This document shows, one piece after another, positions 29,678-39,793 of a stretch of 64,000 nucleotides of DNA. This DNA comes from Hyaloraphidium curvatum. Its lineage: Eukaryota > Monoblepharomycota > Hyaloraphidiomycetes > Hyaloraphidiales > Hyaloraphidiaceae. The first letter of the stretch is position 1; each line of letters opens with the position of its first letter. The DNA lies in NCBI GenBank assembly GCA_025558095.1, contig JAIVFI010000014.1, forward strand, positions 1 to 64,000, in the 5' to 3' direction. The position numbers and the translations under genes are program-made. Below the pieces are notes generated by a model. It was given only the letters and a program-made list of their open reading frames with translations, made no database searches and had not been told where the DNA came from.

Positions 29678-29888
29678 ACGGCTCCGGGAGGAGGTTGGAG
29701 AGGGGGAAAAGATGGGCGAGCAGACGAGATACCCGGCCGCTGCGCGGCGCAGTTTATTGAGGGCGCTCTTATTCGGTATTAGTAATACACTTGTTCTGGC
29801 TTGATTTCGCTGTCTTTACGGCCCATCGAGGGTTGGTCCGTGGCCTCTGCTTCGACACTGTTTGGCCGGCCCGCGACACCTCCAACTC

Positions 29889-31184
29889 ATGGCGGATCCC
29901 GGCCCGTCCGAACCCTCTTCCGGCACATTGGCGGCGGCCACCGTGGTCCACTTCGACTCCGCCGCGTGCCGCTGGGCTCCTGTGCTCGCCCGCCTCCCCG
30001 GCGACGTGCGCGTGCCCGGCGCGCCCCCGCGCTTAAGAGGGCGCCCCGCGGACTACGCGGCGCTTGAAATGCCCCCGCGTTTCGGTTACCGCCGGCCATT
30101 TGCAGCACTGCGGAAGGAGGTGACGCCGCCGGAGAGGACGGAGAGGGTGCGGGTCGGTGGAGGGGAACAGAACCTGCCTGCTGCGGGACAGGGGGTGCTG
30201 CCCGGCTTCCGCGTCGTCAAATGGAGGCGGGCTCCTGCCAGCGCGGGCACGGACAACGAAAGGACGGTGGTCCTGCACCCGGGACGGTTCTCCCACGCCG
30301 GGGACTGCACCGTGCGGTTCGGCGCCGGGTGGTCGATGGCCGTGGGTCCCATCGGGGAGTGGTGGGTGCACGTCGGCGAGGGCGGGTGGAAAACGGTGCC
30401 GGATAACAGGTTCGGGGCGGGGAACGCGGAGGATGGGGCGCCGACCGCGCTGCAGGAAGCCGGGTTCCTGCTCGAGGCTCTTGACGAGGCCGTTGGGAGG
30501 AGAGGGGACCTGGACGCCTTCGCGGCGCTCGCGGAGCATGCCTGCCGGGCGGCCGAGGCGCACCATTCCCTCCTCCAGCGGTTTCTTCCGGCCTCGGAGG
30601 CCGTGGGAGAGCGGCTAAGGGCAGCAGGCCTGCACCATGACGCACTGGAGCTCCTCCTCTTCCGCGCGGGCCTGCTCTCCACCGTCGGCGAAGCCCACCT
30701 CGCGACCCCGTCGTACCTCGCCGCCTACCATTTTGCCCGCACTTTCGGCGGCGCCGCGGGGTTCGGCGGCGCGGGCAGGGCGTTGGCGGGCCTCGCGGGC
30801 TCGCTCGCGCGGTGCGGGCAGCATGCGGCGGCCGAGGCCGCGTGCAGGTTGGGGCTGGTGGAGATGGACTGCGAGAAGGGTACGAGGGCGATTTTCCTGG
30901 ACGTGCTGATGGGGATGGCGGGGAGTGGGAGGGGCAGTGGAAGGCCGGGGCCGGTGGTGGTGACCCAGGCTGCGGTCCCGCCGAAAGCGGGGGTGGAACA
31001 ACGGAGTTCGTCGGCCCCGGCAACGGGCAAGAGGGAGACGGCCGAGAATCGGGACCCTGAGGCGGTTAGGCAGGGAGGGGGCCGGCCGCCGGGCGGACAG
31101 CTGCTTCTCGGCTCAGTCGGGGCCTCCAACCCCGACGGGCCGAGCACCGTGCTAGTTGCAAACCGCCCTTTGCACGTGGCGTAA
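29889..31184 (+). CDS. Hypothetical protein with helical-repeat-like centre
   Basis: 431 residues, no intron needed. I do not recognise it. The N-terminal third includes a Pro-rich segment and an aromatic beta-rich stretch (DCTVRFGAGWSMAVGPIGEWWVHVGEGGW). From about residue 180 it is Ala-rich and helical (FLLEALDEAVGRRGDLDAFAALAEHACRAAEAHHSLL, LRAAGLHHDALELLLFRAGLLSTVGEAHLATPSYLAAYHFART, GSLARCGQHAAAEAACRLG), resembling TPR/SET-MYND C-terminal helical repeats. The C-terminus is low-complexity. Earlier in-frame codons lack an ATG. Confidence 0.6.
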   Translation: MADPGPSEPSSGTLAAATVVHFDSAACRWAPVLARLPGDVRVPGAPPRLRGRPADYAALEMPPRFGYRRPFAALRKEVTPPERTERVRVGGGEQNLPAAGQGVLPGFRVVKWRRAPASAGTDNERTVVLHPGRFSHAGDCTVRFGAGWSMAVGPIGEWWVHVGEGGWKTVPDNRFGAGNAEDGAPTALQEAGFLLEALDEAVGRRGDLDAFAALAEHACRAAEAHHSLLQRFLPASEAVGERLRAAGLHHDALELLLFRAGLLSTVGEAHLATPSYLAAYHFARTFGGAAGFGGAGRALAGLAGSLARCGQHAAAEAACRLGLVEMDCEKGTRAIFLDVLMGMAGSGRGSGRPGPVVVTQAAVPPKAGVEQRSSSAPATGKRETAENRDPEAVRQGGGRPPGGQLLLGSVGASNPDGPSTVLVANRPLHVA

Positions 31185-31489
31185 GCTTCTCTCTCTTAAC
31201 GTTCTCAGAAATGACAAGAAATGTGCGTGCTTGGCGCTTGGGACGCGCTCGGGGCCTGGGCCCGCTTCGCCGCACGGCACAGCGGCCGACGGAAGCGCCC
31301 GAAGAAACCCGCTCAGCCCCCGGAAACGGCGGAACTGCCGCTTGCCAGCCCCTCAGCAGCACCTCAAAAGGAGGGCGCGTCGGCCGCCGGTCGAAGACAT
31401 CTCTCCAACTCCCGTCCGCGCGCCTGGCTGCTCCGGCCGTGCCCGCTCGTCCCAAGTCCGCACCCAGAACAACACAACTGACACCACCC
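31185..31489. other. Intergenic stretch
   Basis: 305 bases upstream of the small secreted protein gene; A/C-rich near its 3' end (a likely 5' UTR). Nothing else seen. Confidence 0.4.
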
Positions 31490-31912
31490 ATGCTCGTCCG
31501 CACCCTCGCCGTTCTTTTCGTCCTCTGGCTCCTCTGCACCTCCCCGGCCACCGCCTTCTGCTTCTACAACGTCGGCCCGAGCAGCATAGTAGTCTTCGAC
31601 GGCGGTCGCTTAAACTACGACGGCGACTCTGCCTGCGTCAGCGACGGCGACGTGCGGAACTTCTTCGCCGAGATAACCCCCGGCGGCAAGGCCTGCTGGA
31701 ACTGGTCCGGCTTCTCCCCGAACCCCTGCACGCCCGAGACCTTCTATGGCATGATCACGTGGCAGCAGCATGTCGAGAACCTCGACTCGGGCACGATCAA
31801 GTGCGTGTCGAAGGATCAGCTGTACACCATCAACGTGCGGAGCGGTAGCGGTGTGACGCTCAATTTGGACTACAACCAGACCACGGAGTACCCGAACCAG
31901 GCGTGCGCGTGA
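31490..31912 (+). CDS. Small secreted Cys-containing protein
   Basis: 140 residues with a strong signal peptide (MLVRTLAVLFVLWLLCTSPATA, cleavage near residue 22). The mature ~118 residues are acidic to neutral with six cysteines (FCFYN, SACVS, KACWNW, NPCTP, IKCVS, NQACA) and two N-glycosylation sequons (NWS, NQT). FCFYNVGPSSIVVFDGG...FFAEITPGGKACWNW suggests a compact beta-rich fold similar in look to small fungal secreted or thaumatin-like/effector-like proteins; no family can be named. Codon use is strongly GC3-biased, as expected for a real gene here. Confidence 0.7.
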   Translation: MLVRTLAVLFVLWLLCTSPATAFCFYNVGPSSIVVFDGGRLNYDGDSACVSDGDVRNFFAEITPGGKACWNWSGFSPNPCTPETFYGMITWQQHVENLDSGTIKCVSKDQLYTINVRSGSGVTLNLDYNQTTEYPNQACA

Positions 31913-32679
31913 ACGGTCGTGGTGCCTGCGTGATGAATCGTCAGCGACTACGAGGGCCTCCACTATTGCACGGTATGCACGGTAGAGGAAGAAGCATGTA
32001 CATAGGAGCGATTGATATGAAACTTGGCGAGAAACCAAACCTTCGAAGCTCGCAACGCGGTGTGTGCGCCTCCAGCGGAAGACCATTGCATTGTCCGTTT
32101 CGGCGCTTCCGACCCATTGAAGCCTTCCGGCGTAAACCTGTTAGCATCGTCCTACCTCCATCTACTGAGAGACACTGGCGGATGCCAATGCGGATCGATG
32201 CCATGTGGTTGCAAGTCCCTGCCAAGCTCCCAGCCGCGGCGTTCCCGTCCGTGGCGTGTTCATAAGGGTGCCGATGAGAAGAGACTTGACCACGCCTGCA
32301 CATAGTCTTGCATTACGGGGTATCGGAATGGCAACGATGCCGGGGTGCCCCTTTCGCTATTGCTAGGTGTCGCGTTGTACGTGACCTGAAGACATCGAGA
32401 ATGGCGACGTCAGGGAATCGTTCCGTCGACTTGCATAACCTTCGTTTCTCAATCCGCTCGTGTTCCATGCCGTCGCAGGCTCGATCTTGATTGTGCGTTG
32501 GCCCGAGTCGCAGAGTGAGCCGATCGTTTTCGGGGTCTCGCGTCTCGAGAGTTGGGCGAAGCGGTTCCACCATTCCCTGCCCCTTTTGCCGCTCTTCGAC
32601 ACCTCGAACCGGCCCAATCTCGTTCATGTAGCAAACTCCCTCGCGGGATTCCTCGGCCTCGGACCGCCCCACCCCACCC
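31913..32679. other. Intergenic stretch, comparatively AT-rich
   Basis: 767 bases with lower GC than the coding DNA around it. Frames on both strands are short and mixed in codon use. I looked for tRNA-like cloverleaf arms and found none. Nothing supported. Confidence 0.45.
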
Positions 32680-33366
32680 ATGGCCCCCCGGACTCGCGTC
32701 ATCGGCATCGCCGGCGGCAGCGGTAGCGGCAAATCGACCCTCGCTGCGGCCGTTGCCGCCCGCCTCGGCCCGTCGAAATGCACGATGCTCGCGCAGGACC
32801 GGTACTACCGCGACCAGAGCGCCAGGTTCGACAGGGACGGGGGCAGCGTCAACTTCGACCACCCCGACGCGATCGATTTCCCGCTGCTCGCGGAGCATCT
32901 GCACAAGCTGAGGCAGGGGAAGGCCGTCGACGCGCCGCGGTACGATTTCGCGACGCATTCCCGGGAACGGACCGCGGACCGGCTCGACCCGCGGCCCTTC
33001 GTGGTGCTGGACGGGATCCTCGTCCTCTCCCGCCCCGAAATCTTGCCGCTGCTGGACGCCAAGGTGTTTGTCGACGCGCCCGAGGAGGTGCGGTTCGCGA
33101 GGAGGCTGACGAGGGACGTGCGGGAGCGTGGGCGGACCGAGGAGGGGGTGATGGCGCAGTGGGAGGCGCAGGTCAAGCCGATGCACGATGAATTCGTGCA
33201 GCCGGGCGCGAGGAATGCGGATTTGGTCCTCTCGGGGACGGGGGAGCTGGAGGAGGAGGTGGAGGCGGTGATGGCGCTGCTGGAGGGCCTCGAGGGGCGG
33301 GATCCCTGCACGGAGGCGATCGAGCCGACGGATATTTATGTTCTGCATCCGCCAGCTGCCGTGTAA
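32680..33366 (+). CDS. Uridine kinase (uridine/cytidine kinase family)
   Basis: 228 residues, single exon. P-loop IAGGSGSGKST (10-20), the nucleoside-site QDRYYRD, NFDHPDAIDFPLL and PRYDFATHSR, and the lid FARRLTRDVRERGRT...QWEAQVKPMHDEFVQPG are all present, in the order of bacterial-type Udk and the kinase half of eukaryotic Uck. It phosphorylates uridine and cytidine to UMP/CMP in pyrimidine salvage. It lacks the uracil phosphoribosyltransferase domain that many fungal Urk1 proteins carry, so it is the short form. Confidence 0.92.
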   Translation: MAPRTRVIGIAGGSGSGKSTLAAAVAARLGPSKCTMLAQDRYYRDQSARFDRDGGSVNFDHPDAIDFPLLAEHLHKLRQGKAVDAPRYDFATHSRERTADRLDPRPFVVLDGILVLSRPEILPLLDAKVFVDAPEEVRFARRLTRDVRERGRTEEGVMAQWEAQVKPMHDEFVQPGARNADLVLSGTGELEEEVEAVMALLEGLEGRDPCTEAIEPTDIYVLHPPAAV

Positions 33367-33644
33367 TGTAAGCGACTAATGTAATGTAGCTGCTTGACTG
33401 TCCTTGGTTGTCCTTGGCCGAGTGAGACCAGGACGTCAAGGGTTGGCAAGTCGAAGCATCGCGGATCCAACTCACTCTTTACGCATACGGAGTTCTTCAT
33501 CGGATGTGGTTTCCCGCGACACATGCTTCGGGACCGGCGTTTTCACTTTCGGCGGCTCACGGCCCCAGGCGGCGCGGTTTGCCGCCTTTCGCAAGCCCGC
33601 GCCCACTCGACATCTGATCGACCCCTCCGAGCCCCCGCCTAGAC

Positions 33645-35559
33645 ATGGCGGACGGGGTACCGAACGATGCCGCTAGGGACGGCCGGCGCCCGGTGCGCGT
33701 GGCCGTGGTCGGATCCGGGCTGTCGGGGCTCGCGGCGGCGCACCTGCTGTCGTCGCAGGGCGGCGCGTTTGCCGTCACGCTGTACGAGAAGGCGGCCGAG
33801 GTCGGCATGGACGCGGCGTCGGTCGACCTGAAGTGCTTCTGCGCGGGCTGCTCGGGCGATCCCGGGTCCGCGGAGGAACACGCGGTGCGGCGCATCGACG
33901 TGCCGATGCGCGGGATATACCCGCAGTGGTACACCTACGTCTGCGCGCTGTACGACCACATCGGCGTGCCGTACGCGCCCGTCGGCTCGGGCTCTTCTTT
34001 CTCCGTGCGGTACGCTTCGGCGGAGGAGGCGGCGGGCTCCAACCGAGGGGCGGGTCAGGCACCGGTTCCGCCGAAGAGCGGTCAGGAGGCGGCAGCAATT
34101 GCCAAACCGCCTTTAAGACCCTCGAAAGGCGATGACTCGGATGCCGAGTCGACGGTCGCTGCCAGCGATCCCTCCTCGGACGCCGAGACGGAACCGGCAG
34201 ATGCCCACGATGTTGCCGACCCCGCGGCCTCCCCCATCGTGCCTGTCTGGGCCTCGGACACCTTCCGCCTCCTCGGCGTCGAGGTTTTTCTCCCGAGCCC
34301 CTCCTCGTTGCCCTCCATTTACACCCTGCTCGACCCGCGGAACTACCTCTGGGCCGCCCGCGCCGGTTACTCTGCGCTCCGGACACTGTGGCAATGGTAC
34401 CGCGTGATGCGGAGCGCCAGGGACCTGCGTGCCGCGGGCCAGTTAGGCAAGGTGGAAGGGACCATCGGGGAGTGGCTCGCGCGGGAAGGATTCGACGACG
34501 CCTTTGTGGGGACGGTGTTCCTGCAGGGCATGGGGAGCATTTGCACCTGTACCATCGACGACGTGGCCGCGTATCCGGCGAGGGACATTTTGGGTGAGAA
34601 TCTCTTGCTTGCGGGGCGCAACGTCGACTTATGCTGTGTTTGCAGACTTCTTTGCCCCACGGACGCGGGCGACGGGCTGGTTGCGGTATCCGCTCTTCCG
34701 GCCTACGGACCACAACTTCCACTTTGTGCAATGCGGCATTCGCGAGGTCTGCTCGCGCCTGACGGCCCCCGTCGAGCGGGTCCTCGTCGGCACCGGAATC
34801 GCGAGGCTCGAGTTTATCGGCACTCCCTCTGACCCGCGCTGGCTCGTCGAGGACGACCGAGGCGGCCGCGAAGAGTACGACGCCGTGATCATCGCCACGC
34901 AAGCCCACCAGGCCGCCCGCATCCTCCGCGCCTCCCCCCAACGGGACCCCGCCGCCGCCGCGCAGCTCGCCCGTCTCGCCTCCCTCCTCGGCACGGTGCG
35001 CTACGTCCGCTCGCTCGTCGCCGTGCACTCGGACCCCTCCCTCCTCCCCCCGCGCCCGGCATGGCGCTCCATGAACTTCGTCGTGCACAACCGCCACTCC
35101 CCCGCCGAAACGCCCACCCGCACCTCCCCGGGGCAGGTCGCCGTCGCCGATCCCATCGTCCCCACGGATGCCATCACCGGCTCGCACTGGCTCAACCATA
35201 CCTTCCCCCACCTCGGCGCCCGCCCGCACTTCCAGACCTGGAACCCGCACCCCTTGCCCCGCCCCGAGCTGACGAGCTCGCTGACCTGGTTCGACCGCGC
35301 GCTGGTGACCACTTCCTCCTCGGCGGCCATTGACGCCCTTGACGAGCTGCAAGGGCAGCTGGGGATCGGGATCGCGGGGAGCTACGCGTGGCCGGGAATA
35401 CCGTTGCTGGAGGGGTGCGTGCGGAGCGCGGCGAGGTGCTGCGCCGAGATAGCCAGGTCGAGGGGGATGGAAGTCAGGGCGGGGTGGCTGCCGGGGGGTT
35501 GGGAGGCGTGGGCGGACGGGAGGGGGTTGGGGGAAAGGTACTTTGCCGGGCAGGCTTAG
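33645..35559 (+). CDS. FAD/NAD(P)-binding amine-oxidase-like oxidoreductase
   Basis: 620 residues; exons 33645-34593 and 34646-35559, 52-nt intron (GTGAGA..CAG) restoring DFFAPRTRATGW. The Rossmann motif VVGSGLSGLAAAHLL (22-36; G23, G25, G28) followed by TLYEKAAEVG is the dinucleotide-binding start of the amine oxidase/phytoene desaturase superfamily. Conserved later parts: a substrate-side MRGIYPQWYTYV, RYPLFRP, a second FAD segment DAVIIATQAHQAARIL, and the C-terminal GIAGSYAWPGIPLLEGCVRSA typical of COG2907-type 'predicted NAD/FAD-binding' proteins. A Ser/Asp/Pro-rich insert (about residues 125-195) is unusual and probably disordered. Substrate unknown; bacterial relatives lie in fatty-acid modification clusters. 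Confidence 0.85.
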
Positions 35560-35787
35560 TTGGGGGTCGTGGAGGGAAACGAGGACGGCGGATGTAGGAT
35601 GGGGCAGAAGGAGGAGGAAGGACATAATGTAGTAGACGTCGGAAGAACGTGGTGGAGCGCAATGCGAGCCCAGTGTGGTACAATTCGTCCTTCTCGGAAT
35701 GCCGTGCTTGGCCTCCTCTGAAGAATGCCAACGAAGTCAAGGAAAGTCGGCTTTTCGGACCGGATTTACTCACCACTGCCCGTTGCT

Positions 35788-36069
35788 TCACTGCTTGGTG
35801 GCGGCGTACGTGGTCCCCGCAATGAGCAGCAGCGCCGTGCCGAGCGCGACCTTGTCCTCCCTCTTGGCCACCATCCCCGACAGCAGCCCCACCATCAGGT
35901 TCACCGAGAGCGACCTGGGGACGTACTGCGGCGCGGCGAGCGAGGCGACCGCGGCCACGTCCACCGCCGCGAGCCACGGCTTTTCTCCGGCGGTCTGGGT
36001 GGCGTGGTACGCGATGTAAGCGGCGGCGGGGATGATGGGACCCCAGGTGGCGAGGTCGATGTTGGACAT
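35788..36069 (-). CDS. Small hydrophobic protein, possibly membrane
   Basis: 93 residues, single exon. MSNIDLATWGPIIPAAAYIAYHATQ gives one hydrophobic segment; a second runs SVNLMVGLLSGMVA and a third KVALGTALLLIAGTTYAATK. There is a short basic break (AKREDKVA) between the last two. This layout suits a small mitochondrial or ER membrane subunit. Function unrecognised. Codons are GC3-rich and the downstream region is unrelated, which supports a real gene. Confidence 0.65.
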   Translation of the reverse strand: MSNIDLATWGPIIPAAAYIAYHATQTAGEKPWLAAVDVAAVASLAAPQYVPRSLSVNLMVGLLSGMVAKREDKVALGTALLLIAGTTYAATKQ

Positions 36070-36270
36070 GGCGCTGGTGCCGCGGAGGAGCGGGGCGAAT
36101 GGAGGGCGCGTCGGGGTGAGTCAAGGGGTCTCGGGCCGGAAGGAAACGCGGCCGTGGCACGCACTCAGATATTATGGAGTAGTATCAAATTAATTCGGGC
36201 TGGAATGAGGTGCGGAGCGTCGTTGGCGCGGCGCCGGAGAAACGGTTGAAGACCAGAGTGGCGTTTCTGA

Positions 36271-37325
36271 GAGGGGCCAACGACATGCGCCCGCCGTACG
36301 CTCCCTGCGGACGCCAGTTTCTTCGCCCAGCCGGTCTGGCACGGCCTGCAGAGCGACCTTACGCGTCTCGAGGACCAGCGCCGCCTCGCGGCTCTGATTG
36401 CCTTGCAACCCGCCACTTCCGCTGGTCTGGAGCGCCGCAAGCGGCTCGTCCAGGCGCAGGACGGCCTGTCGGCTTTCCTGACTGCCTCTCCCGCGCTGCT
36501 TGCCAACCACATTCGCAACAACTTTTTCCGCTTACTTGTACGCTTCCGGCTTTGCCTCCCGCTCCTGCACGAGGCCGACTACCCTGGTCTTTCCTTGCCC
36601 TGCCGCGGGGCTGCAAGCGATCGGCCATGTCGCTGACGGGGGAGCACGCGTTCTCGGGCTGCTATGGCCGGGATCTCTTCAGTCCTGGTCACGACGACAT
36701 TTGCGCGGCCATCCGCGCGGCGCTTCGCTCCATCCCGCTCCTCCGCGTGCACCCCATGCCGCCAAACCTCCTTGCGCATGGCTACGAGACTGTCACCCCG
36801 CCCACGCCTGCGGATGCTGGCCGCCTTGGCGACGTTCTCATCACGCACCGCGAAACCCGGAAACGGTGGTTGCTCGAGATCAAGACCCTCACCTCTATGG
36901 CCCATTTGCACACGGGCCTGGTCTTCTCGGTCCCGGGCCACGCAGTCGGACGGCGGGTCGAGGCCGCCAGGAAGGACTACTCCCGTTTCGTCTTCAACGC
37001 CAACTTCTACCCTCTGATCGTGCTTGCTTTTGATTCGTACAGCGCTGTCTCTGCCACTTTCTCGCGCTTCTCCTCGGAGATGGGGCGCATCCAGTATCCC
37101 GGGATCGTCGGCCGCGATGGGCAGCCCGTGGACCTCGATGGCCTTTACTCTCGTTTTGTGCGGCGCTTCCGCGAACGGATCGCGGTGGCCTGGGCTCTTG
37201 GCGTCGCGGCCCAACTCCAACACTGGCTTCAGCTGTGCACCGAAGCCGCCGCTGTCAACGCTCCGGCCCCCGCGCCGGTCGCATTTGGTTTGAATGTAGA
37301 TGAGGAGCTGATTCTTGGGGCGTAG
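36271..37325 (+). mobile_element. Remnant of a non-LTR retrotransposon (post-RT region), frameshifted
   Basis: Two overlapping frames read the C-terminal part of a LINE-type ORF. Frame 1 (36271-36636): QRRLAALIALQP..., DGLSAFLTASPALL, FFRLLVRFRLCLPLLHE...LPCRG, the region that follows reverse transcriptase in many fungal and oomycete LINEs (..AWL.A.P....F..ALR.RLGLPL...C.CG). Frame 2 (from ATG 36627): SLTGEHAFSGCYG...HDDICAAIRAALRS, the matching 'G.HA.SC...RH..I...L' box, then LGDVLITHRETRKRWLLEIKTL, a D..(E)xK pattern like a PD-(D/E)XK endonuclease. The frame change near 36615-36636 needs a single-base shift; a GTACGC..AAG intron (36535-36612) is an alternative. No reverse transcriptase is present upstream, so it is a 5'-truncated copy. 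Codon use is less GC3-biased than neighbouring genes. Confidence 0.55.
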
Positions 37326-37434
37326 GGGGATTTCTAAGTGTACGGTGGGATTGCTAGCTCCTCATTACACACGACATGCGCTGCTATGCAGTGCCACGAG
37401 AAGCAGAGCCAATCTTTGGTTAATTTGCTCCTCC

Positions 37435-38127
37435 ATGAGTTCTTCAATGGCATTACCCGGGCTGCGCACTGGTCCCGGCCCCGTGGAGCACTTCGGCATC
37501 CGGTGCTTCTTCCCGTCGGACTACGAGATGTACGGGAACCTCTACGACATGGAGTCATGTGACAGGAAGACCGCGTGGGTCTGGACTTCCGTCTTTGTCA
37601 AACGGCTCGGTGACTTTGAGGGCATGTTTGCTATGGCGGTCGTTCCGACCGAAGTGCTGCACCCCGCCGCCAGAAACGCCGAGCTGGACGAGATGCGCAC
37701 GAGGAGCCTCCTCGTCTACACACGGACGGCCTACGAATCCTATACCTCGGAGACCAATCTCGTGTGCCGCTGCGGGAGGGAGTGCACGACGGCCTCCAAC
37801 ATGCCCGTCAGCGCCTGGCTCTCGGGTATACGGGTCGGACTGATCTCTTTTCCGAGCTGCTCGCCGCCCGGAACCGCGTGCTTCCGCCGTGCGTACGAAA
37901 GGCTCCGGCTGCACGAGCGCAAGACCCATCAGACCGCGCTGATTTCCGAGGCCTCCTTCGCCCGGGGCTGCCTGGTCAGCACCTTCGACCGCAAGGCAGA
38001 CTTCCGGCAGTGCTCTCGGTGCAAGGCCGCAATCTACTGCTCGCTCGAGTGCCACAGGAGGAACTGGAAGGCGCGCAAGCAGCTGTGCGAGCCGTTTGTG
38101 CCGAGGAGGAGGGGTACTTCCCCATAG
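37435..38127 (+). CDS. MYND-zinc-finger-like protein (finger incomplete)
   Basis: 230 residues, no intron needed in this model. The end carries QCSRCKAAIYCSLECHRRNWKARKQLC, the second half of a MYND finger (C-x2-C-x6-YC-x3-C-x9-C). The first zinc pair is incomplete: only one Cys (GCLVSTFD) is found where CxxC is expected, and the usual His four residues before the last Cys is Arg. An extra CRCGREC sits in the middle. The N-terminal 150 residues are unrecognised. MYND fingers mediate protein contacts; this one may not bind two zincs. It adjoins a retroelement remnant. Codon bias is weak, so an older or decaying gene is possible. Confidence 0.6.
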   Translation: MSSSMALPGLRTGPGPVEHFGIRCFFPSDYEMYGNLYDMESCDRKTAWVWTSVFVKRLGDFEGMFAMAVVPTEVLHPAARNAELDEMRTRSLLVYTRTAYESYTSETNLVCRCGRECTTASNMPVSAWLSGIRVGLISFPSCSPPGTACFRRAYERLRLHERKTHQTALISEASFARGCLVSTFDRKADFRQCSRCKAAIYCSLECHRRNWKARKQLCEPFVPRRRGTSP

Positions 38128-38272
38128 GGCGGCGCAACGAAGATGGGGCCAGAGAGTGAAAGATCCTTCGTCTCTGTTTCAATATCGTCATACCCATGAT
38201 TCGTGAGCATGCATAGGAACACTCCATCCCTCGGATGCACGGCCAACAATTCTGCGCGGCCCTCCACCCCCT

Positions 38273-39793
38273 TCAATCCGCACTATGGCACACGTTCCCC
38301 ACCGAGAAGCCCACCCCCAGCCCCCTCAGCAGCCCAAACAGCGCCACCACGACCGTCAGCACCGTCGCCGCCGCCGTCCGGATCACCCCCATGGTCACTG
38401 GCACCCCCGCCACCTTTGCGCGGAGGTGCCCCGCCTCGGCGATCGCCTGGTCCAGCACGGCTTCGGTGTCCTGTATCTTCAGGCGGAGCTCCGGCGCACG
38501 GGGACCGAGGTCGAGGAGCAGGGAGCGCAGGCGGGATCGCGCGGCGAGGTGCAGCGAGACGAGCGCGTCGACCTTGCCGTTGGCGCTGGCGACGGTGGCC
38601 AGGTCGACGACGGAGATGGAGAACCACAGCGCGAGGCCGAGGATGCACCAGAGGGGGAGGCAGGAGGAGCCGGCCACGTAGGTGATGGCGGAGAGGAGCT
38701 CGACGAGGAGGACGCCGCCGGTGAAGGAGCGCATGCGGCGGTAGGTGGCGAAGCGTTCCCGGAGGGTGGGCGCCAAGGCGCGGTCCAGGGTCGTGTGGAG
38801 GTCGCCGACGGGCGGCATGGTGGTGTTCGCCTGGTCCGAGTCCGACGCCGCGACAGCGGCCTCGAAGCGCTCGACGAGGGAGCCCAGCGCAACAGAGAAG
38901 GCCCTCATTTCGAGGCGGTTCTCGACGGCGAGAATCGGCAGCGTCTTGACCGTGCTATCAAAGATAATGCCTACCAAAGGGAGATACGTGCCCCAAAGGG
39001 CCAACGTTATGCCGGCCACAGCCGCGCTCCACGCCGTCGTCCAGGTGCTGGCTGCGAGGGTCACCAGCTGCGTGTAGCATTGGAAAATGATGATGGACGT
39101 CCACCAGCCAATAAAGACGGCGCTCTTCGCCAGGATGGTGGATGCCAAGATGCGCGGGGGCTCGGTCCCGAGGCAGCCGGGCCTCGTGCACGGACACCAC
39201 CTGTCGCGTTCGCGATGCTCCAGGAGCACACCACCGCCGTCCTCCGATGCGAGCTGGAACCACCGGGCTATCTGTGCCAGATCGTCGTAGTCCATCGTGT
39301 CCGAAGGCCCCGCCTCATCCTCGCGGTCTCCCTTCGTGTCCCCGTCCGCAAAGTTTCCGCGCTGCATGTCGGCCTGGTACCGCGTGTCGACGATCCCGGT
39401 CACGGTGCCCCACGCGATCGTCAGGATCTGCCACAGCGCGACGGCAACGGTGCTCGCGACGAGCTGCCGCGTTCCGAAGGTGCCCCGCCCAAAGGCCCAC
39501 GGAACGGATAGGAGGGCGAGCTTCGACGCGCCCCCGAGCACCATGTGCGCGTACGTGTACTTTGCGTATGGAGCGAGTGCGGCGCGCATTTTCGCGTATC
39601 GCCTGAGCGGCGGGTAGGGCGACAGCAGCGCCGCCAGTCTCGAGGCCGTCAGCGGATCCTCGCGGCGCAGGGCGGCGGCGGGGTCCGGCGCCGGCGGGGC
39701 CGCCCACGCCGGGAGTCTGTTCGGCGGAGGACGCGCGGGGAGGAGCGCCAGCCATTCCAGCGGCGTGAAGCGGGGCGGGTCGGGGTGGGCCAT
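38273..39793 (-). CDS. Multi-pass membrane protein, lineage family M, copy 1
   Basis: 506 residues, single exon, no family recognised. It starts PRFTPLEWLALLPARPPP with a Pro/Ala-rich cytosolic-type head, then hydrophobic segments at about KLALLSVPWAF, TVAVALWQILTIAWGTVTGI, FIGWWTSIIIFQCYTQLV, WSAAVAGITLALWGTYLPLVGII, LLVELLSAITYVAGSSCLPLWCILGLALWFSISVVDLA and AATVLTVVVALFGLLRGLGV. A conserved loop has CPCTRPGC (possible metal or disulfide site) and a long amphipathic helix lies between the last two hydrophobic blocks. Its paralogue at 40323-41831 is head-to-head with it, and a decayed third copy lies at 61346-62202. Transport or channel function would be a guess. Confidence 0.82.
   Translation of the reverse strand: MAHPDPPRFTPLEWLALLPARPPPNRLPAWAAPPAPDPAAALRREDPLTASRLAALLSPYPPLRRYAKMRAALAPYAKYTYAHMVLGGASKLALLSVPWAFGRGTFGTRQLVASTVAVALWQILTIAWGTVTGIVDTRYQADMQRGNFADGDTKGDREDEAGPSDTMDYDDLAQIARWFQLASEDGGGVLLEHRERDRWCPCTRPGCLGTEPPRILASTILAKSAVFIGWWTSIIIFQCYTQLVTLAASTWTTAWSAAVAGITLALWGTYLPLVGIIFDSTVKTLPILAVENRLEMRAFSVALGSLVERFEAAVAASDSDQANTTMPPVGDLHTTLDRALAPTLRERFATYRRMRSFTGGVLLVELLSAITYVAGSSCLPLWCILGLALWFSISVVDLATVASANGKVDALVSLHLAARSRLRSLLLDLGPRAPELRLKIQDTEAVLDQAIAEAGHLRAKVAGVPVTMGVIRTAAATVLTVVVALFGLLRGLGVGFSVGNVCHSAD

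Noticed and set aside
34113-34394. Minus-strand ORFs inside the FAD oxidoreductase insert
   Set aside because: The insert is low-complexity but continuous with the oxidoreductase frame; antisense ORFs have no support.
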